DNA from: Phallusia mammillata
Lineage: Eukaryota > Chordata > Ascidiacea > Phlebobranchia > Ascidiidae
DNA: 64,000 nt
Reading direction: 5' to 3'
Assembly (NCBI GenBank): GCA_003260075.1
Contig: QLIY01000126.1
Span: 118,146 to 182,145, forward strand
Under the pieces are notes generated by a model that was not told the origin of the DNA, did no database searches, and was given only the letters and a program-made list of their open reading frames with translations. Position 1 is the stretch's first letter, and every line of letters begins with the position of its first letter. Positions 61,601-64,000 of the stretch are shown here, piece after piece. The position numbers and the translations under genes were made by a program.

Positions 61601-63723
61601 GTGATCACAATATTAAATCAAGAATATGTATTCACCCTTTTTCACCACATCAAACTCAAACCTAATGTTAAAGTGGATGATTTTAAAATAATTAAACCAA
61701 AGTAAAATTTGGCTATTTCCATTGATATATACGGTCCACAGATTGAATGTAGGGGATAAATAAAATTTTGGGATATTTCGAGTTATTTTCTTAAACACAA
61801 CCGAATCTAAAACTATTTCACCGCTGTGGGGGGTTAGTTCAAAAAGCTTGCAGTATATAACTTCATCACCTTTATCACAAACTTGCATTTAATTTTGACA
61901 AACAACAGGTTAAACGCTTATGTGGACAAAGTCTTCGCCAAAGGAAAGCAGTACTACAAAGCGATGGACATCACCCCCATATGTACTTCACTTGCGTGGC
62001 TTCTAACTGAACAACAAGCGGATGGTCACTTCCGCGAACAGAGACCCCCGCTTCATAGGGAAATGCACGTAAGTAAATTTTTCGTACAGTTTTTAAAATT
62101 ACTTTGTGAGAAGTAAAAATGGCTAAAATGAAACGACAAAGAAAAATGAACCTGAAGTTTTAGTTTTAAATAAGTTAGTTTTATAAAGTTACAAAAAGTT
62201 TTTGCTAAAATTGAGACAACGCAACACAAATATCTTTCAGTTTGCTTGTGTTATTTTTTTCAAATATAACAGCAAGATTGCACCACAAAATAAATAATAT
62301 CTACAACAGACAACCACACAACACAATTCTTCATTTTTTAACCAGAACGCTTAAACATCAATACTGTAAAGGCTTTGTTTACCTGTATATTTTTATAACA
62401 CACTATAGATACATTTGAATGTGTTTGATGTTTGAGAAAAGTGTCACTACCAACTCCAGCATTTGCCCTCTGTTTTACCGAAATAAATAACATGCTGAAA
62501 TCAACCATAAAAGCACATTGACCATCTTCTTATGTGATGTTCTACACAGGGGGCAGTTGGTGGATCGCTGACTCTTACCGCTTACGTATTAATCACCTTG
62601 CAAGAGACGCGAAGTCTGTGCTTGCCCGCACTTAACATGCAAGTACAGAATGCTGCCACCAAGGCAGCGACATACTTGCAGAATAACAAGGACCAGGCGG
62701 CCTTCCATCGCCCATACGGTGTCGCTTTACTGGCATACGCTCTAGCTCTACATGAACCCTTCTCAGCGTTTACTGCTGAAATCCACCAAAGGTATGTCAT
62801 ACTTATACTTTAAACTTGAATCCCTCAGCTCGTTGCTTAGTAGATGAAGACTTTAACAAACCGTATGTTTATTAATTCAAGTTTATGAAATCATGACGTC
62901 ATTCATCCTTCAGATTTTAAGATATATATAAATGTACATATTTCGCTTTTATGGCATCATCAGTATTTAAACGCAAGTGTAAACACAGGTATGTGGTATA
63001 ATTTGTTCTTTGCAGGACCTACACAATTGACATCATCTTTTTTCTAAATAATTTACGATGCACTAACATTTGAACAGTGAGTTTTGAAGTGTGTTGCTAA
63101 AATTCAAGCTTGGACAAAATTCACATTACATTGTGTACATTGCAACGCTATAAGCACTTTCTTATCCCATCTATATTACCAAAAGCATTCTCAGGACTTA
63201 CTTGGTGCTTTTTGACCTGTAAATGTGCCCCCCGGGTAAGAACATGTCGGTTACCAGCTTGCCACAAGACTAAAATATCTAAGAACAAGTATTGGAGTCT
63301 AATGAGTTCGGGGGATAACTGATAACCTGATGTAAATGAAACCCGGAATCTGAAGGATTCAAGGACAATTAAAAACTGAAGTCGCCCGTTTGCAATAATA
63401 GAAACAAAAATGTATCATAATTAAATAAGACTATTTGAACAAAGTTAAAGAAAAGAAGTCTAAGACCAAGCTAGTCAAACATAAAAAAGGCAGTGAATAT
63501 AAAACCAAACAATTCATTCCATTCATTCAATACAGGTTGCTGTCGATGAAGACAACTTCAGAAGACAAACGCCTTGTATACTGGCAAGCCCGTACTGCAG
63601 CTGAGATAGCTGGAACAGGCATTCATTCATACTGGTACACAACCAGGCACTCAGCCGTCACAGTGGAAGCCACTTCATACGCTTTACTGGCTCTGGTTGA
63701 ATTGGCTAAACTCCAACAACCAG
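41930..63723 (+). CDS. C3: Complement C3-like thioester protein, 5' 32 exons (3' end outside window)
   Basis: C3 is the central secreted complement protein, attached to targets through its thioester. Exons: 41930-41979, 42405-42513, 43013-43105, 43648-43805, 44361-44445, 46159-46290, 47011-47056, 47533-47623, 47987-48095, 48809-48947, 49469-49593, 49962-50022, 50334-50428, 51085-51189, 51628-51723, 52296-52484, 53165-53228, 53698-53858, 54197-54317, 55764-55926, 56384-56509, 56894-56985, 57345-57490, 58088-58139, 58689-58861, 59263-59401, 60160-60232, 60587-60744, 61439-61523, 61909-62068, 62550-62791, 63536-63723. All phases agree over about 1275 residues. Seen in order: signal peptide (MLKLVLGILLLVGVG), MG domains (IITPKGLRVGAEE, DRPIYKPNE, YVPSLSYTVQ), KKRKKR furin site (about 662-667), anaphylatoxin (668-737), GFCVAEPTQV, LGPTIEVDPISKEPRDIKSI, thioester GCGEQ (1002-1006) and the catalytic His in PPLHREM (about 1128). 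The rest of TED, CUB, MG8 and C345C lie beyond the window. The furin site and anaphylatoxin exclude a plain A2M/TEP; C4 or C5 identity is less likely. Confidence 0.94.
43919..44160 (-). repeat. SINE-like repeat with partial tRNA head, C3 intron 4
   Basis: Minus-strand counterpart of the repeat at 59510-59760: GTAGAGCGCGATTCCC, ATGGGTTCGAATCCCAC and the shared upstream block around 44020-44080. The tRNA anticodon part is rearranged. Confidence 0.55.
44815..45615. mobile_element. Middle hAT element of the nest
   Basis: Ends CAGTGCTCTGCAACC and GGTTGCGGAGCACTG, with a perfect 8-bp duplication GCATAAAC at 44807-44814 and 45616-45623. Confidence 0.92.
44933..45415. mobile_element. Inner hAT element of the nest
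   Basis: Ends CAAGGGTCTTAAACG and CGTGTTTTGAAACCCCTG, with a perfect 8-bp duplication CATTAAGC at 44925-44932 and 45416-45423. Confidence 0.9.
48449..48688. mobile_element. Non-autonomous hAT element in C3 intron 9
   Basis: Ends CAGTGGTCGGCAACC and GGTTGCCGAGCCCTG, with a perfect 8-bp duplication TACTAGAC at 48441-48448 and 48689-48696. The interior is rich in CCGGTCCGCG motifs. Confidence 0.93.
52566..52734. repeat. Perfect 39-bp inverted repeat enclosing C71
   Basis: The arms 52566-52604 and 52696-52734 are exact reverse complements and themselves contain the palindrome TCCGATCGGA. Between them are 19 bases and then 71 C (52624-52694) plus one G. It sits in C3 intron 16, 81 bp after exon 16. 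It could be a MITE with a C-run in place of its core, or a fold-back assembly error. Confidence 0.85.
54197..56509 (+). other. C3 beta/alpha junction and anaphylatoxin (C3a) exons 19-21
   Basis: Exon 19 ends the beta chain with a Cys, then a run of Lys/Arg (KKRKKR), the expected furin processing site. Exon 20 and the start of exon 21 encode the C3a-like peptide, about 70 residues from the Asp after KKR to LIR, followed by Ser. The R-S bond at the end of LIR is the likely convertase cut, as in vertebrate C3. Only four Cys are present, spaced C-x14-C-x17-C-x7-C, against six in human C3a. The residues next to the first and last Cys are Lys and Ala (KC, AC) where vertebrates have CC. Confidence 0.85.
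54950..55733. mobile_element. Non-autonomous hAT element in C3 intron 19, next to the exon 20 acceptor
   Basis: Ends CAGGGTTCTTCAACGG and AAGGTTGAAGACCGCTG, with a perfect 8-bp duplication GTATAACG at 54942-54949 and 55734-55741. Subterminal motifs of the GGGGGGCGATTT type recur near both ends. Exon 20 starts at 55764, 22 bp after the right target copy. Confidence 0.93.
57130..57250. mobile_element. Third copy of the CTGATGA..GAAAC element in C3 intron 22
   Basis: Plus-strand core ATCACTGATGATGGCATGAG, then TTTGCCGAAACG, ending ACGTCAATTTGGGCCG. A degenerate relative is at 13560-13620. Confidence 0.65.
58908..59170. repeat. 111-bp minisatellite, about 2.3 copies, C3 intron 25
   Basis: Units start near 58913, 59023 and 59134 with GTACTC(A/G)GGGAGCTTGTGTG and carry TGTGGCCACAGTG..CACACCTAA blocks. 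Confidence 0.8.
59510..59760 (+). repeat. tRNA-containing SINE-like repeat in C3 intron 26
   Basis: A tRNA-like unit at 59672-59746 (GTAGCTCGGTTGGTAGAGC, GTGGGTTCGAATCCTAC, ending ACCA) is preceded by a block (GCGATCCCCCAC, GCGAGGCAGGCAAC). That block also precedes the inverted tRNA-like piece at 43919-44160. Confidence 0.6.
60587..60744 (+). other. C3 thioester exon 28 with in-frame G24 tract
   Basis: The exon begins RNPGGCGEQTM, the thioester site in which Cys and Gln form the reactive bond. Further on, after EYIANVNR, comes CGC followed by 24 G (60714-60737), encoding eight Gly, then CAA GCC G and a GTAAGT donor at 60745. The frame continues correctly into exon 29 (GFNNELAYR). If the 24 G are removed, the stretch from EYIANVNR through QAG to FNNELAYR aligns to human C3 without any gap. 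The tract therefore looks inserted. Confidence 0.8.
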
Positions 63724-64000
63724 GTACTTGTGTCTTGCATTGTCGGCAAATAATCATTTTTATTAGATAAATGATAGACACTGGTTTCAAAACTTCGTTA
63801 TTCTGTGGCCCAAATGTTTATGATTCATAAATTGTGAAAAAGCTTTAAACATTACCACAACTCTACGGTCATATAGGCAGTTAGGGTACCATCATATAGT
63901 ACTACAACTTCAAAAATATCTCGGTAACATACTTAAAATGTTTTATTTGCCCTATTACTTGGCCATTGCTTGCAGTTTTAACCCATTCGCTTGCTTTAGT

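Overview
This is a eukaryotic (animal) window of about 64 kb. It is AT-rich and intron-dense, with full-length introns and no bacterial-style operons. The mix of genes, the style of C3 and the burden of small hAT-type elements suggest a tunicate, probably an ascidian related to Ciona; the assignment to tunicates is inference. I assembled seven gene models by following open frames across GT..AG introns and requiring the reading phase to be consistent at every junction.

Layout. (1) 4.0-10.9 kb, minus strand: a complete 8-exon Cab39/MO25 gene (scaffold of the LKB1-STRAD kinase complex). (2) 14.3-22.1 kb, minus: a complete 13-exon NRF-6-like (nose resistant to fluoxetine) multipass acyltransferase. 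(3) 25.9-26.8 kb, minus: a 3-exon HIG1-domain mitochondrial protein. (4) 28.0-29.1 kb, minus: a 2-exon small secreted Cys-rich protein that I do not recognise. (5) 29.4-29.6 kb, plus: a 2-exon gene for a 58-residue basic protein that I do not recognise. (6) 30.4-38.6 kb, minus: a 20-exon POP1 gene (RNase P/MRP subunit). (7) 41.9 kb to the right edge, plus: 32 exons of a complement C3-like gene that runs off the window after most of the thioester domain. The C3 keeps a signal peptide, a furin site, an anaphylatoxin, the GCGEQ thioester and the catalytic His. Its anaphylatoxin has four instead of six cysteines. Apart from the opposed pair at 29 kb the genes look functionally independent.

Repeats. 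Introns and spacers carry many small hAT-like elements, several with 8-bp target duplications, including a three-level nest in C3 intron 5. One hAT sits 22 bp from a C3 splice acceptor and another abuts a POP1 splice donor. There are also tRNA-like SINE pieces, a palindromic element family with a hammerhead-ribozyme-like core, and a repeat family with a (CTCAA)n tail.

The strangest signal is a set of long C (or G) homopolymers. Five sit exactly at the junction of an imperfect tandem duplication (copy, C-run, diverged copy). One lies in the loop of a perfect 39-bp inverted repeat. Two lie inside exons: G24 in frame next to the C3 thioester, and G12 out of frame in POP1. This is either an unusual duplication and insertion process or, at least as likely, a haplotype-joining or poly-G sequencing artefact. 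Raw reads would decide.
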